Source: Camellia lanceoleosa | Taxonomy: Eukaryota; Streptophyta; Magnoliopsida; Ericales; Theaceae | DNA: 64,000 bases | NCBI GenBank assembly: GCA_025200525.1 | Contig: CM045770.1 | Coordinates: 87,568,084-87,632,083 of the forward strand | Direction: 5' to 3' | Shown: in pieces, positions 34,141 to 47,409 of the stretch | Position numbering within the stretch: the stretch's first letter is position 1 | Layout of the letters: each line of letters begins with the position of its first letter | Translations under genes and position numbers: made by a program | Notes under the pieces: generated by a model | What the model was told of the DNA's origin: nothing | What the model saw: the letters and a program-made list of their open reading frames with translations, nothing else | Databases searched by the model: none

Positions 34141-34545
34141 GAAAGGAACTAATCTCAAACCCCATTTCTCTCTGTTTCTTTTCCTGGAAATTGTTTCTGA
34201 TAGATTTTCATTCAAATGTAGTCTCTGAATCCGTCAAATGCCCCCCGTTTTCAACCGCTTGATCTTTGCTTAAAGGGATCACGAGTAGTCGGCGCAATTT
34301 CTTCTTGGGTTTTGTTTTTGCTTTTCACAACAGGTATGATTCAACTATTTTTGGGTTTTCAAATTCAAATTTTGAAATTATTTATATTGTTATTGTTCTT
34401 GATATTTATTTCCAATCCATTTGAGTATTTCAATGTCAACTTTGTAAAAATTGATATATTTGTTTTTCATTTGTGTTCGTATATATATGATGCTTTATTT
34501 GGTTGTTTAGGAATATTGGCGGGCATTGAGAGATAGGAATTAAGG

Positions 34546-37500
34546 ATGTTGGGAGATTTCTTCACCAGAGGACTTGTGTATGATATCAACCGATCCTTCT
34601 TTTCTGCCACCGTTTGATTCCCTGTTTTTTCTTTTTCTTTTTTTATTTTTTTTAAATGAATATTCTTGGATTATTGACCTAATTAAAGGCTGATTCTTAC
34701 ATGTTTGATTGGCAGTCTGGTCCTTGGATATGCATACCCTGCGTTTGAGTGTTTCAAAACAGTTGAGAAGAACAGAGTTGAGATCGAAGAGCTTCGATTT
34801 TGGTGTCAATATTGGTAAGAACAGAATTGCAATTGAAGTTGACTCAAATATGTATTGCGAAATTGTTGGTGCTAGTCTTTTTAAAATGTTTAGTGTGGTA
34901 CAAGCGAATCAAATTTTATTTTTTAAAACTTTGGCATGGTTATCCTTCTCATTTTTACCTAAGCAATTTTTTTTTAATACAAAACCTGAAAACTAAAAAC
35001 AGTATGCTTATAGTCAATGATAATAATAGGATCATTTTCAGCTTTCAAACAATAACGGCATGATCATCGAATAAAAATGGCTGGTGATAATTCAAAGGGC
35101 GAACAAATAATCCCAAACAATTGAATATGTATGAAAAATTAGCAATGATGATGGCGATTCATACTCTTCAATGCTGCTAGTGAACTTATGAGCAAGAATT
35201 ATTGGATGTGAAAGAAGTTTCAAGAAAAAATTGAAATGAAATAAAATGTCATGAATATGTTGATTTCTAGTTTAGTTGGTTCTAAAAAGAATCAATCCAA
35301 GAGTCTCTTCGTTTCCAACCCCTCTTTTTAAGTGCTCTTTCAACTTATTGATCCGATCATTTCCCAATCAAAAAACAGATAAAATAGAGAAATAGAATAA
35401 ATATCCAGAACAAAAAAACTAGTTTTTGATTCAACAGGTTTTCGAGAACTTATAGATCGACATGAATTGTCATGAATATGTGGATTTCTAGTGTAGATGA
35501 TTCTAAAAATGAATCAAATGAAGGGTCTCTTCTCTTCCAATCCCTGATAAATTCCCTTTAAAAAAACAGAAAACAGGGGAAAAAGAATAAATAACCCCCC
35601 CAAAAAAGAGGAATTTTTTGCAATTCAACAGGTTTTTTAATCAACTATTGTTTATGAATTTTGCAGGATAATTGTGGCAGTGTTGACAGTCTTTGAGAGA
35701 ATCGGGGATATATTCATTTCGTGGTATATACACAACACAGTTTTTCTCAATCTTTGCTTGTACATATCATCCATTTCTCATGTTGAAATATAAAGCTCTG
35801 TTTTAACGCTTTTGAAGGTTGCCAATGTATGGTGAGATGAAGCTTGCCATGTTTATCTACCTGTGGTACCCAAAGACCAAGGTAAAAAAAGAAAGAAAGA
35901 AAGGGACAATTAATCGCATCACCAAACCTGGCATCGCCAAACATGATTATGATGTGCTAAAAGAAATAATTTTGTGGTGGTTAATAATGCAGGGAACCAG
36001 CTATTTCTACGAAACTTTCTTGCGGCCGTACATAGCAAAGCATGAGACAGAGATTGACCGGAAATTGCAGGAGCTCAGGGCCAGGGCATGGGACTTGGCT
36101 ATTTACTACTGGCAATACTGCACAAAAATAGGGCAATCAACATTCATCCAAGCTCTTCAGTACATGGCTGCTCAGTCTGGAAAGATTACAACAACAAAAC
36201 CCAACGATGAGGTAAAGTTTCCAATGGGTTAGCTATCGAGTCTTGCTATGCATGCGCACAGAAATAGAACACAGAATATGACACTGTCACTCACAAGGCT
36301 ATTGGTCCCATGTTATTATCTAGGGTTCATAGCTTTGTGAGCCTTATAATCATCCCACCCTTAAAGCAAAGACGCAATCTGTTCCATGAACAATTAGGCA
36401 TAACATGTATAGACACACTTGTAGTTCCAAATCCAAACCAAACCAGACCACTTCTGTAAATGACAAGTTTGAGCTTTGAACTTCCAGTTATGCATGGTTT
36501 GGATGACATTTTAGAAATACTATACTGTTACATTTGACAGGTTGAAAAATCTAAGCAAGAAGTGCTTTTGACAGCATTTCTAAACTGTCCCTACTTTCTT
36601 TCTTAATTTCTATTACCGTATCACAAAATTTCACCATTGGGCAAACAGATTTGAATTGCAGAGATTTGTGACAATGAAGTGTTTATGGAAGATGGTTTGT
36701 GATACCTAGACAAAAAATTTATGTGTTTTGTTCTCGTGTTTTCGGAAATAAAAACAATGAAAAGTTCAAAACATCTTTCATTTTCATTTTTGTGCAAGAG
36801 ACAGTTTTTAAAATTCAAAACAACTTTTTGATATATTTCCTAAAAGGTGGGTTGTTAATTTTTAAAGAAGCTGTTTTCGGAAAGTTTGCCAAGCAATTTT
36901 TACCTGTGCTTTTGGGAAAATGAAAACATAAAACAAAAACAAAACGGGAAAATGAAAACATAAAACAAAAACAAAAACAAAACCAAAACCAAAACCAAAA
37001 CCAAAATCAAAACCAAACATGACAACCATGGAACTCGAGCCCCTAATCACTAAGTTAAGAAAACAAGCACATATACCATTACCTTAATGTAGCTAACAAA
37101 TCATAATGTCATGGACAAGCAATTGTAGGAAAATTCCCATTCATTCATTCAACGACACAATTGCACTAACAAGAATGCATTGTACCAAACACAAAACGAT
37201 TTAGTCTATATATTAGAAAATGGTTCACTATTTTCACCTTCATATGTTTCAAAATTCAATCTAACAAATAAGCTTAACCAGCCTATGCTGCAGCAGCAGC
37301 AGCAGCATAAGAATGAAAACCCATACCCAACAGAAGCAGCTCCTCCATCCTCTCCGACTGGATCACCGGCATTTCACCACCGTATGGCTAACAAGCACAG
37401 GCACCCATCCTCCGAGAGGAGGCGGCCACCACTACCTCCTACATCTCTTGGCACTGCAAATCACCAGCGGTTCGTGGCTAATTCACCCAAATCAGAGGCA

Positions 37501-37671
37501 GGTCAAGTTCATGTCCACAGCCAAGCAGAATTCATACACACTACTACTCAAGAGGAACCCAAACCGAGCTCCGGTAGCGAACCCAGTTCAACCGATGAAA
37601 AAGAAACCAGTGTCGACAATCAGCTACACGCCGCCCGGCTCCGACTCCGCCGGTCCAAAGGATTCCATTAA
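34546..37671 (+). CDS. HVA22: HVA22-like (i/j type) TB2/DP1 family protein, six coding exons
   Basis: Exons: 34546-34577, 34716-34814, 35667-35723, 35818-35881, 35993-36211 and about 37282-37671. All introns are GT-AG and all junctions keep frame. The product (about 286 aa) starts MLGDFFTRGLVLVLGYAYPA and carries the TB2/DP1/HVA22 domain over residues about 10-120: FECFKTVEKNRVE, FWCQYW, FERIGDIFISWLPMYGEMK, YLWYPKTKG, then KHETEIDRKLQELRARAWDL. Hydrophobic hairpins at about 10-25 and 43-75 fit the REEP/DP1 family, which curves ER membranes. HVA22 members are often stress or ABA responsive in plants. The last exon encodes a Gln/Pro/Ser-rich tail ending RLRLRRSKGFH, as in long i/j-type members. 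The exon 6 start could also be 37294. Retention of intron 5 gives an early stop at 36232 (163 aa). Confidence 0.9.
36937..37015. repeat. A/C-rich pentamer/hexamer microsatellite in intron 5
   Basis: Runs of AAAACA and AACCAAA repeats lie inside the last intron of the HVA22-like gene. No function is inferred. Confidence 0.8.
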
Positions 37672-38100
37672 AAATAAAAAAAAATAAAAAAATAAAAACT
37701 CTCAAATTCAATTATCCTTTTGTACCCCATGTAATTTGTTTTCTACATATGGAGAGAACTTGAAATTAATGAAAAAATTTAAAACAAAAAAACAAAAAAA
37801 AGAAAAAAGAAAAAGTTTTGAATAATTACCGTTAGGAGCAGATAATGCAATAGGTCAGAGAAGTTTAATCATTAATTTATTTATCTTTTAAATTTTGGAT
37901 AAACTAAAATAATAAAATGTCAATGAATATAAAGAAGAGTTGTTATTCCTAGTTTTGTGGATGAGGTAATCAATAATATGTTTTAGTTATAAAATATGTA
38001 ATAGATTAGGTTTAGTGAACATTAAAAAGCAAGTGTTATAGGTGATCGATTTTTTAAAATATAATTTGAAAAAGACTTCGGACATGATAGAGTCATAATT
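37672..38100. other. 3' flank of the HVA22-like gene
   Basis: A/T-rich 3'UTR-like sequence follows the stop. Positions 37843-38030 (starting TAATGCAATAGGTCA) show similarity to 54548-54950, suggesting that the duplicated unit included this flank. Confidence 0.4.
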
Positions 38101-38160
38101 GTAAAATACCTTCTAATTTTACCCATACATGATGATATTAATTAGATTGGCATGAAATAT

Positions 38161-38462
38161 TAGAGTATGAATAGATTGGGTTCGTTTGGTTTGAATTTCT
38201 CAAAAAATTTTGGGAAAATTTCTCTACAAATGAGTTTTCAGAAAAATCCAAACCAAACAAATTTTTTCAAAATTTTTTTCCAAAACTTGTAAACCAAACA
38301 AGTTTTCCAAACAAATCTCTCTCTCATACACATCAAATCAATCACTTTTTCCAAAACTCTCTCTCAAAATAATTTTTCAAAACATATTTCCAAAAAAACC
38401 AAACCAAACAACTTTTCGTACTTTTTATCTTCCAAACTCATCTCTCAAACTCAAACCAGAGA
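38161..38462. mobile_element. Possible MITE
   Basis: The ends are inverted-like (GTTTGGTTTGAATTT near 38170 and CAAACTCAAACCAG near 38448), with repeated CCAAACCAAAC internally. No target duplication was found. Confidence 0.3.
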
Positions 38463-38495
38463 TGGAATAAATATTGATTATATTCGATTTGTCAA

Positions 38496-39617
38496 TGTTC
38501 AACCCTTGTTGAATTTGTATCAAGCCACAAAGTATTCAACGTAATAACACAATAATTTATCTCGAAGAAAGAAGAAAACATGGCCTCAATACTCAAATAA
38601 AATTCACTATGAGAATCAAGAGTATAAGATAGAAGACTTATAACGCTTAGGTTTATCTACCTCTGAAATCTTAAAGAAACTCCAAGCATGGCCTAATACA
38701 TCAAGCTTAGGTTTTTTATCCATTGGACCCCACAAAGCGCCACGCCTCGATCTTCACTCTTGAAGGACTCCAATTACCTAATCACCCTCGAGTGTAAAAA
38801 CAAAGCAATAAAATGATATGCAAAGTTTTGAGGGTTTTTGAATACTAACTCTCAGAAAATTCTCTCGGGATTATAAATCTCAAAAAAATTCTAAAAGTCA
38901 TAAAAAAAAAATAAAAAAAAATAAAATAAAAAAGAAGAGTTGTGCAAATAATAGATGGAATACCCTAAAAATATTTTTTGATGTGTTTATATAAAAAATC
39001 ATATTTGAAAACTAATTTAGGGTAGGATTTGAAAAAATCATTCTAGTTATCGATCCCTTTAAGTCAAGTGACTAATCACTTCACTTTTATAGTGATCGAT
39101 TCCTATCAAACTCATATCGACATATCGTCTTCTGAAAAATTATGTATCTTTATTTCAAAATAGGATCGATTGCATATCAATTGTTAGTCGATCACTTTCC
39201 ACTAAAAAATTCTTTTATCATAGGATAGATCACCTAGCAATAGCTTATTAATCGTTAGTCTTTGAACGAGCAATCGATCTCATCCAAAAGAACTTCAAAA
39301 GAATTTTCTTTTTTAACCATGGATTCCAAGAACATTTTACATTCCCATTACGACACTTCTTTTCAAAATCCTTTTTTAAGTGAAACAATTTTTTAGGAGA
39401 TTGAATCTTAAGTTGTCTAATCAACATTTTGTGTCGGTTTAATACTCCCTTGCTATGCGAGTTCTGACTTAAAGGGAACTTGTTTTGGGAGATCGAGATA
39501 AGTTCTTAGATTATAGTCTCCTCACTCGAAACGGCTAACAGAACACCCTGGTGATCTCTGCAAAGGGCACTACCTTGGACCTGCGGGAGAGTATGGTTTT
39601 GTCATCAAAATTTGCCA
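38496..39617 (-). mobile_element. Probable solo LTR (copia type) on the minus strand
   Basis: The minus strand starts TGGCAAATTTTGATGACAAAA, a phrase typical of SIRE/Maximus-type copia LTR starts. The plus strand begins TG at 38496, giving TG...CA ends. The interior has recurrent GTGATCGATT/GTCGATCA phrases. No second LTR, coding part or 5-bp target duplication was seen. Confidence 0.3.
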
Positions 39618-39677
39618 ATTAACCCTATTGTAATTACAAGACACATGTTAAAGTTAAGAACTTGACAAACTTTTTGA

Positions 39678-40104
39678 CCCGTTTGTTTTCAGAGATAGAA
39701 TGGATATCATTGATATTGAGGGGATTGTTAGTGAGAAGATTAAGTAAAATTGTGTTTATTTTTGTGGTAGTTGTTAATGTGAGGATTGTTAAATTATTAC
39801 TCTATAAAAGAAATATAAAATATTAAAAAAAATAAAATTATGATTTTTACTTAACAAAAAATACAAAACATTAAACATTAATGTTTAAAAAAAATGCCCA
39901 ACATGTAAATAAAAAAATATAAAAACCTAATCCCATGGGACTAATTTCTTAATATTATCTGCACCTCCTCCATCTCAATCCCAACACCAAGGCTCATCCT
40001 AATCCCATGAGATTATGAATCCCCTCTCAATCTCCCAAAACAAACACAATATATAGTGGGTCTCACCTCCATCTCAATCTCACATCTATCTCCCAAAACA
40101 AACG
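39678..40104. mobile_element. Probable MITE
   Basis: Inverted ends CCCGTTTGTTTTC / AAAACAAACGT are extended by GAGATAGA / TCTATCTC. The central part is AT-rich with no ORF. The target duplication is unclear. Confidence 0.45.
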
Positions 40105-40461
40105 TATGTCCCATGGATTCTTTCAAGAAATTATATAATAGAATGATTGAATTAAACCGTGTAGAGGGAACTAATTAACAATTGTCTTCTCTAAATGCAA
40201 TTTAAATCAACCTTTTTAGAAACAACTCGCTTACTTTCAAGAATCAAAGGTGAGGTCAAAAGCCAATAAGTCGTTTCTTTCCCTTCATTTGTATAAAATG
40301 AAAATAAATAATAATAATAAAAAAATACATTCCATCGCCAAAAGGTCACTAAAAAATTTCAAAAATGCAATTTCTTGACTAGGTCATGTAAAACATGGAT
40401 GATCTCAATCTATGTCACTTATATGACTGATGCAATATAATCAAGCTGAACTCATACTTAC
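40105..40461. other. Intergenic sequence left of element B
   Basis: AT-rich, nothing recognised. Positions 40457-40461 (CTTAC) are the left target duplication of element B. Confidence 0.6.
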
Positions 40462-41178
40462 TGAGAGGGTAATTTATATGAAAATTGGGCCGAGCTAGGC
40501 CGTTATAGGCCTCAGTGCGAAGGGCTGAGTAAAAAGGGCATAAAGTTACTCCGGTCTTAAAGAGGCTTAAAGTTACTCCGGTCCTAAGGAGGTTAGCTCG
40601 GTCACCATACTAAAACTTATACCGGTTATGGCGCAGTATGGTTAGCTCGGTCTAAACCTTGCTAAAAGTTAGCTCGGTTTAGACTTACCACGGTTTGTAC
40701 AGGAGGAACTGAGGTAAGGGCAGTAAAGGATGAACCAAACTAAGGATAGTTTGGTCTGTTCTACGGCTAAGCATAGCCATGCGTACCTCGGCCACATCGG
40801 AGTCCGACCATGGTAAAACCATCTCGTTTGGTTTAAGCAGTGAGGGGGGTGTTGAAGGATAAACATTATCTTTCAGGAGTATGAATCCTAAGAGGACTCT
40901 ACATGTGGAGGAGTAAGAGTCCTACTTGGATTGTGCCACACGGAACCTATAAAAGCTTACAAACATCACCTATAGAGAGGTAACACAACTTTGATTTCCG
41001 AATACACAGAGCTTTTGTCTATTTGTCTAGCTTGCTAACTTAGGCATCGGAGAGGTTTTCGGCACACACCCGTCGGCTAGCTCACATTTGTGTTTTTAGG
41101 GAATAAAGCGATGATGTACGGAAGAGCACAGACTTGATCAACAGGATTATACAAGAAGGTTTATTTCTTTCCCGTACA
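40462..41178 (+). repeat. 5' LTR of element B
   Basis: It starts TGAGAGGGTAATTT and ends TTCCCGTACA. TATA box TATAAAAG is at 40948-40955. An imperfect direct repeat of AAAGTTACTCCGGTC occurs at 40549 and 40569. Confidence 0.96.
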
Positions 41179-41179
41179 A

Positions 41180-41198
41180 TTGGCGCCGTCTGTGGGAA
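41180..41198 (+). other. Primer binding site, element B
   Basis: TTGGCGCCGTCTGTGGGAA lies one base after the LTR, identical to element A. Confidence 0.9.
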
Positions 41199-41247
41199 TT
41201 CAGACAAGAACAAAACCTCTTGATCAAGCTTTTCCTCTTTAGAATCA

Positions 41248-43100
41248 ATGGCGCACAACGAAGATTTGCCACAGTCCGCCATCGACGGACAAAATCCAGA
41301 AGGGGGTGCGAGGCGTGAAGGCCTACCTTCTATCACTCCTATGGCGGACTTGGAGCCACAAAGACAGAATCCCAGGAGGGATACAAGAGGGAGAAGGCGG
41401 ACTAACAGTCCCCGTCACTCTCGTTCACAAAGTCCAGAGAGACAAAGGCGGAGGATTGATCCTCAAGCTTTGGAGGATCGTGTCAAGGAGCAGGACAAAT
41501 TGATACAACGGATGGCGGTGGACATGGAATCTCTAAAGCGCCAGATGAAAGGAAAAAGAGTGGCGACAGGAGAGGGGCGCACAAGCAAGATGCCCCCTCG
41601 CCACTCAGAAGGTCATGGTAGGAATACCACACCCTCACAAATAGAGAGTAGAAGCCTCAGGACAGGCGATACTCAATCCAGGTCTTCCAGAACTCGTCAC
41701 TCCAGGTCTGAGAGGACGAGATCTGAGAGGTCATGCACTGAAGGAACCACCTATTGGCCCTCGCATACGCACCAAACGAGATCCAGGCAGACGGAGTTAC
41801 CTAGATCATCCAACTTACAAACCGTGCTCGAAGAGAAAGCACGATGGAAGGAGGACGCCAGGGCACGCGATCCACACAGAGTTTCTTCCTTACAACGGTT
41901 GGCTCCTCGGACGCATGGAAGCGTCGAGGTTGGAATGCCAATATCGCGCCCTGCTTACGAACCGACGGACAAGGCATTAGCGAGGCTGCAAACCTCGTCG
42001 TTCGTTTCGGCGATTGAAAACGCACCCCTGCCATCAGGCTTCTTTCAGCCCAAATTCACTACATATGAGGGAAAGACGGACCCCTACTCACACTTAAGCC
42101 ACTTTCGCTAGGTCATGGCTGTATACCGCGAAACAAGGCTTTGATGTGCATCCTCTTCCCATCTAGCCTTGGCGACCTAGGCTTGACTTGGTTCGAAAAA
42201 TTTTCAGAACGCAGCATAGCCTCCTGGGCGCAATTGGCAGAGGCGTTCGTAATAAGGTTCAAAACAAACACTAAAACCCCAATGGAGATCGACCAGCTAC
42301 TCTCCATCGACATGGGCGACAAGGAGACCTTAAGATCCTATAATAGTCGCTACTGGGAGATTTTCAACCAGATTGGGGACTGCCCTACCAATCTCGCCAT
42401 TGCACAGTATAAAAGAGGCCTTTCAATCGGGAACAGACTAAGGGACTCAATCACCATGACACCACCCCTCACCATGGAAGCCTTGATGGAAAGAGTGTAT
42501 CAGCACATCAGGGTGGAGGAGGATGGCGCATGTGCCAAAACAAAATCTGGCACGACCGCAATACCAGAGAAAAAGGCCTCAGCAAAGGTCAACGCGGTAG
42601 ATTGTCAGAACAGAAACGGACGTGGCAGACGAGACAATGGAGAGGACCAGGATAAAAGATGGTTGAGAGTTCGCACTGCCATAACCACGGTATTCAAAAA
42701 ACCGATATACCAAATTCTAAGTGAAATACGAGATGAGCCTTTCGTCAGATGCCCAGCCAAGTTAGGGGAAGCTCAGAAGGACTATGATGAAAGATCACAG
42801 TGCACCTTCCACAAGGAAAAGGGGCACCACACTGAAAATTGCACACCATTGAGACAGCACCTGGAGGAGTTGGTGGCAGCAGGTCACCTAGATAAATACA
42901 TTGAAGGAGGGACGCAACCAGCCCCCCAAGACCACAATAACCCCAACGGGATGCCAATCGACACCCCACCTCAAGGCGTAATCAATGTAATACATGGAGT
43001 TTTCGAACCTGAGCGCGTATGCGAGCTCTGAGGATCAATCAAAAAGGCTGAGCACTTAAGAGAGGTACTAAGTGCCCAACCTACCATCAAGAAGGGGAGA
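41248..43100 (+). pseudogene. Gag of element B, with stop codons and a frameshift
   Basis: The ATG at 41248 starts a Gag closely similar to element A. The N-terminal half has an Arg/Ser-rich region and a TELPRSSNLQ stretch. A Gln codon reads TAG at about 42109, and a one-base deletion follows at about 42130. The capsid domain continues at 42141 (FPSSLGDLGLTWFEKFSE to FVIRFKTN) and the Cys/His knuckle TFHKEKGHHTENC is intact near 42800-42850. A TGA at about 43029 (likely CGA to TGA) interrupts the linker to protease. The C-to-T pattern of the stops fits methylation-driven decay after silencing. Confidence 0.88.
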
Positions 43101-45241
43101 ACAGAAGCCTCAAACGTCATATCTTTTTCAGACAGTGACTTGGCAAGGATATATTGCCCTCACAATGATGCCCTGGTTGTCACTCTCCGAGTCAAGGATT
43201 TTGACGTCAAGCGGATTTTGATAGACCAAGGCAGTTCATGTGAAATAATGTACTATGATACCTTCAAACAATTGAAGCTACAAGACAAAGACTTGGCACC
43301 TACCGTGTCTCCCCTGATTGGATTCAACTCGATGCCGAAATGGCCAGTCAGCAAAATAATCCTTCCATCGAGGCGAGCGTGTGAAACAAGTGGAGTTCTG
43401 GGTATTGAAAGTCCCTTCCACTTACAACATCATCTTGGGAAGAACATGGCTGCATGCCATGCGATCGGTGGCGTCATCCTACCACCAAGTAATGCGGTTC
43501 CCCAACGAAACCATGGTAATTGAAGAGGTCTATGGAGACCAGATCATGTCAAAGCAATGCTTTGTCACGGTGAATGGCAGCCGCAATGCCAAGGGATACG
43601 TTCATTCGGTGGAAGAACCTGAGAGTAACGAACTGTTCGCAGAGGTCGGCAAAGCGGCTAATCAGAAAGCGGTGGAAGACTTGGTAGAGGTAAAAATAGA
43701 TGAAAAGAACCCCGATAAGTTCTTTTTGCTCGGTTCGTCGTTGTCCAGCACTGAGAGATTAGAGGTCTTGGAATTTTTGACCTCTAACATCGAAGTGTTC
43801 GCCTGGACACCATACGACATGCCAGGCATTGATCCCAACTTCATTTGTCACCAACACAATGTCCACCCATCCGCCAGATCAATCATTCAGCGCACACGCA
43901 GATCGGCACTCCACCACGCCGAGATAGTGGCGGAAGAAGTAAGAAACCTGCTGGAGGCAGGGGCAATCAGAGAAGTACACTACCCAAGATGGATCTCCAA
44001 CACAGTCGTAGTGCCAAAAAAGAATGGCAAGTGGCGTGTCTGCGTCGGCTACAAAACAGTCAACAAGGAATGCCCAAAAGACAACTTTCCTCTACCACGG
44101 ATAGATCAACTAGTAGACCTAACGGCGAGGCACAACCGAATTAGCTTTCTTGATGCGTACAGAGGCTACCATCAGATCGCCATGTACGAACCAGACCAGG
44201 AGGTCACGTCCTTTACAACTCCAAGAGGATTGTATTACTACAAGGTCATGCCCTTTGGCTTAAAGAACGCAGGGGCGACATTCCAACGGATGGTCACCAA
44301 GATGTTTGAACCATTGTTAGGTAGAACAATAGAGGCTTACATCGACGACATGGTGGTCAAGAGCAAGGATGAGAATGACCATCTCAAGGACCTAGGTGAA
44401 ATGTTTGAAATCCTGAAGAAGCACAAGGTGCGCCTCAATGCGTCCAAGTGTGCATTCGGAGTAGGATCTGGCAAATTCCTAGGCTTCCTGGTAACCAACC
44501 GGCGTATAGAGGCAGACCCCTCTCAGATCAAGGCAATTCAAGATCTGGAGAGGCCAAACTCAGTAAAGGAAGTACAGCATCTCACAGGCATGGCAGTTGC
44601 GCTCAATCGGTTCATAAGTCGGTCGTTAGACAAACTACGACCATTCTTCCATGCTCTAAAAGCCAAGTTTGAGTGGGATGAAGAATGCAACCGCGCTCTG
44701 GAAAACTTGAAAGAATACATGTCTTCTCCACCACTACTTGTAACCCCAATTCCTGGAGAAGAACTCTTCTTGTACCTAGCAGTCTCGCAGCACGCAATTA
44801 GCGCAGTATTGGTCCGCGCAGAAAAAATCCAACATCTGCCCATCTATTATGTTAGCAAGACATTACTGGGCGCTGAAACGAAGTACTTGCCACTGGAAAG
44901 CTGGCCTTAGCCTTGGTGATGGCCTCAAGGAAGTTGTCGCATTACTTTCACGTCCATACCATAGCTGTCCTCACAGCCTTCCCATTAAAAGCTCTCTTTG
45001 AAAGGGCCAACTTTTAGCACTGAAGTGGGCAGTAGAGTTGGGACAATTCGACATCAAGTTCCAACCCAGAACCGCAATAAAGGCTCAAGCTTTGGCAGAC
45101 TTTGTTGTAGAATTCACCCCAGGAAGCCATCATATCTGCCCAGTCGACCTGACTAAAACAACCGAACTAGAGATGGAAGTTGACGTTGGAATAACGCAAC
45201 CCCTGATACTGGTTACCCAGTCATGTCCCAAGGCAGACTAG
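43101..45241 (+). pseudogene. Protease, RT and RNase H of element B, frameshifted
   Basis: The protease with [11 protein letters not shown] (about 43228) is in one frame to about 43370. The frame then shifts, and 43381-44910 carries the rest of the protease (LGRTWLHAM) and the [36 protein letters not shown] near 44344 and [11 protein letters not shown]. RNase H follows in frame ([10 protein letters not shown], lacking the first catalytic Asp) until a one-base loss near 44899. A further deletion and stop sit near 45015 where element A has a longer segment. RT catalytic residues remain. The fusion order protease-RT-RNase H is normal for gypsy. Confidence 0.88.
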
Positions 45242-45307
45242 AGAAACGCAAGGAAGGAAGACACAAACCATGCTACACCAAGTCAAGACTCACCAACAAA
45301 TAAAGAC

Positions 45308-47155
45308 TTGGTACAATTAGATAGCGAGGGGCAGATAGCAAGCATAGACCTTAAAGAAAACACCGGCAACATGGAAGATCCCAAAGCATCATCTGATCCC
45401 TCCACTTACTGGAAGTTGTTTGTTGGAGAGATGTGGAAACTCTTCATGGATGGAGCATCCAACTGGCATGGAGCAGGACTTGGCATAGTCCTCATCTCTC
45501 CAGACGGCCTAGTAGTGGAGCAAGCAGTCAACCTTGGCTTCCCAGCATCAAACAACGAAGCGGAGTATGAAGCGCTTCTTGCAAGCCTCAAATCAACATT
45601 TTACATGAAGGCCACCGAGCTAATGGTCTACAGCGACTCACAGCTAGTGGTAAACCAAATATCTGGCGACTACGAAGCAAATGATGACAAGATGGCCAAA
45701 TACCAAGAGTTGGTCAGAACAGAAATCAAGAAATTTGAAGTGGTGCGGATAGAACAAATCGGCAGAGAGGAAAACAGCAGAGCAGACGAACTAGCAGGCT
45801 TTGCCTCAATGACAGATACTTTCATCTCTCATCCATTGCTGATCAACTACCTACCTAGACCAAGCATTGAAGACCCCGAAGCAGAAGAGGTATGTTGCGC
45901 GAAGCTAGGCCCTTCTTGGATAGATCCCATCATCCTGTTCTTAAAATAAGGCATCTTACCAGAAGAGAAGAAAAAGGCCAACAGAATAAGAGTGAAGTCG
46001 CAACGATTTTGGCTCCCCCCATCTTTGGCATTGTACAAAAAATCGTTCTCAGGACCCTACCTAAAGTGTGTCCACCCCAGCAAAGTGGAAGCATTCTTAT
46101 TCGAGATACACGAGAGCGTATGCGGAAGCCATCAAGGAGGAAGATCACTAGCATACAGAGCAATTTCGCAGGAATATTGGTGGCCATACATGCAGGCAGA
46201 CTCAGAAAAGTATGTCAAAAGGTGCGAAAAGTGTCAGAAATTCGCACACCAAATACACCAACCTGCCAGAGAACTTCTACCTCTAACTAGCCCATGGCCT
46301 TTCGCAATGTGGGGGTTGAATATAGTAGGACCACTTCCAATAGCACCAGGCAACAGGAAATTCTTCTTTGCAGCAACCGACTACTTCACAAAGTGGGTGG
46401 AGGCAGAAGCATTGGCATCAATCAAGGAAAAAGATGTAAAGAAATTCGTCTGGCAGAATATCATCACTGGGTTTGGCATACCAAAAGCCCTAATATCAGA
46501 CAACGGCACGCAGTTCAACGGCAGAATCTTTAGAGGCTTTTGTGAAGAGTACAAGATAGAGTTCTACAATTCTACACCGGCATATCCCCAAGCAAATTGT
46601 CAGGCAGAAGCATCAAACAAGGTAGTCTTGGATGGATTGAAGAAAATGTTAGAAAAAGCCAAAGGCAAGTGGGCAGAAGAGCTCCCTCATGTTTTATGGG
46701 CTTACCGCACCACACCTCGGCGGTCAATAGGAGAAACTCCATTTTCCTTAGCCTATGGTATGGAGGCAGTAATCCCACTAGAAGTTGGCCTCCCCACAAT
46801 TCGAAGCGAGAATTTTGATCCAGACTTGAATGGCGAAGCCATAACATTAGAGCTCGACCTTGCAGAGGAAAGAAAAGACAGAGCATTGATTCACATTGCC
46901 TCATACCAACAAGAGCTATCCAGGAAATACAACAAGATAGTACATCCAAGGCAATTCAAGATCGGAGATTGAGTACTGCGCAAAGTGATGGGAAACACCT
47001 TGGTATGAGGAGATGGCAAGTTACGGTCTAATTGGAAAGGACCTTACAAAGTAATTGGATTAGCAGGCAAAGGGGCATACCACTTAGAAGATGAGAACGG
47101 CAAGGCAATTCCCAGGCCATGGAATACTGCCAATCTCAAGTTATTTTATTTTTAG
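45308..47155 (+). pseudogene. Archaeal-type RNase H and integrase of element B, with stops and altered catalytic residue
   Basis: 45308-45949 holds a complete second RNase H ([34 protein letters not shown]) and stops at a TAA where element A has Asp. 45992-46972 holds the integrase: HHCC finger ([18 protein letters not shown]) and core. The first core Asp is Asn here (WGLNIVGPLP), and the Gly before Gln-Ala-Glu is Cys (PQANCQAEA). A Trp codon reads TGA at about 46970 and another TGA follows near 47006, before the normal end LKLFYF at 47155. The Asp-to-Asn change alone should abolish strand transfer. Confidence 0.9.
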
Positions 47156-47390
47156 GCTTTTTTCTTTTTAAAGTACGTGTAATTTTTTCCTTTCTCAATA
47201 AAACAAGTAATTTCTTTTCAGTATAGACGTTTTCTTCTGTAAAAATTTGTTTTAGTGAGTTAGGTGAGTTAAGGGCATTAAAAACACAGTTGGCCGGAAT
47301 AACCAACTGCGCACCTTCCTAAGCCTAGGATAAGGATCCAGGTTGCAGGACGTTTGGTCGGAATAACCAAAATATTTTATTCTAGGTTGG
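47156..47390 (+). other. Post-pol region of element B with AATAAA
   Basis: CTCAATAAAACAAG at 47201-47214 matches element A. AATAACCAAC phrases lead into the tandem array. Confidence 0.5.
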
Positions 47391-47409
47391 TTGGAAAAAC
47401 CAATCTAGA

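Larger units (their letters stand above)
31772..34488 (+). repeat. Duplicated segment, copy 1 (upstream region and leader intron of the HVA22-like gene)
   Basis: It aligns from TTCTAATTTCACTATTACC to the ATATATAT at 34481-34488 with 56088-61190. Differences include element insertions unique to each copy. The left boundary coincides within 1-2 bp with the 3' end of element A. Confidence 0.85.

Noticed and set aside
35747..35944. Minus-strand frame opposite exon 4 of the HVA22-like gene
   Set aside because: Shadow of the spliced sense exon. It crosses an intron boundary and shows no domain.
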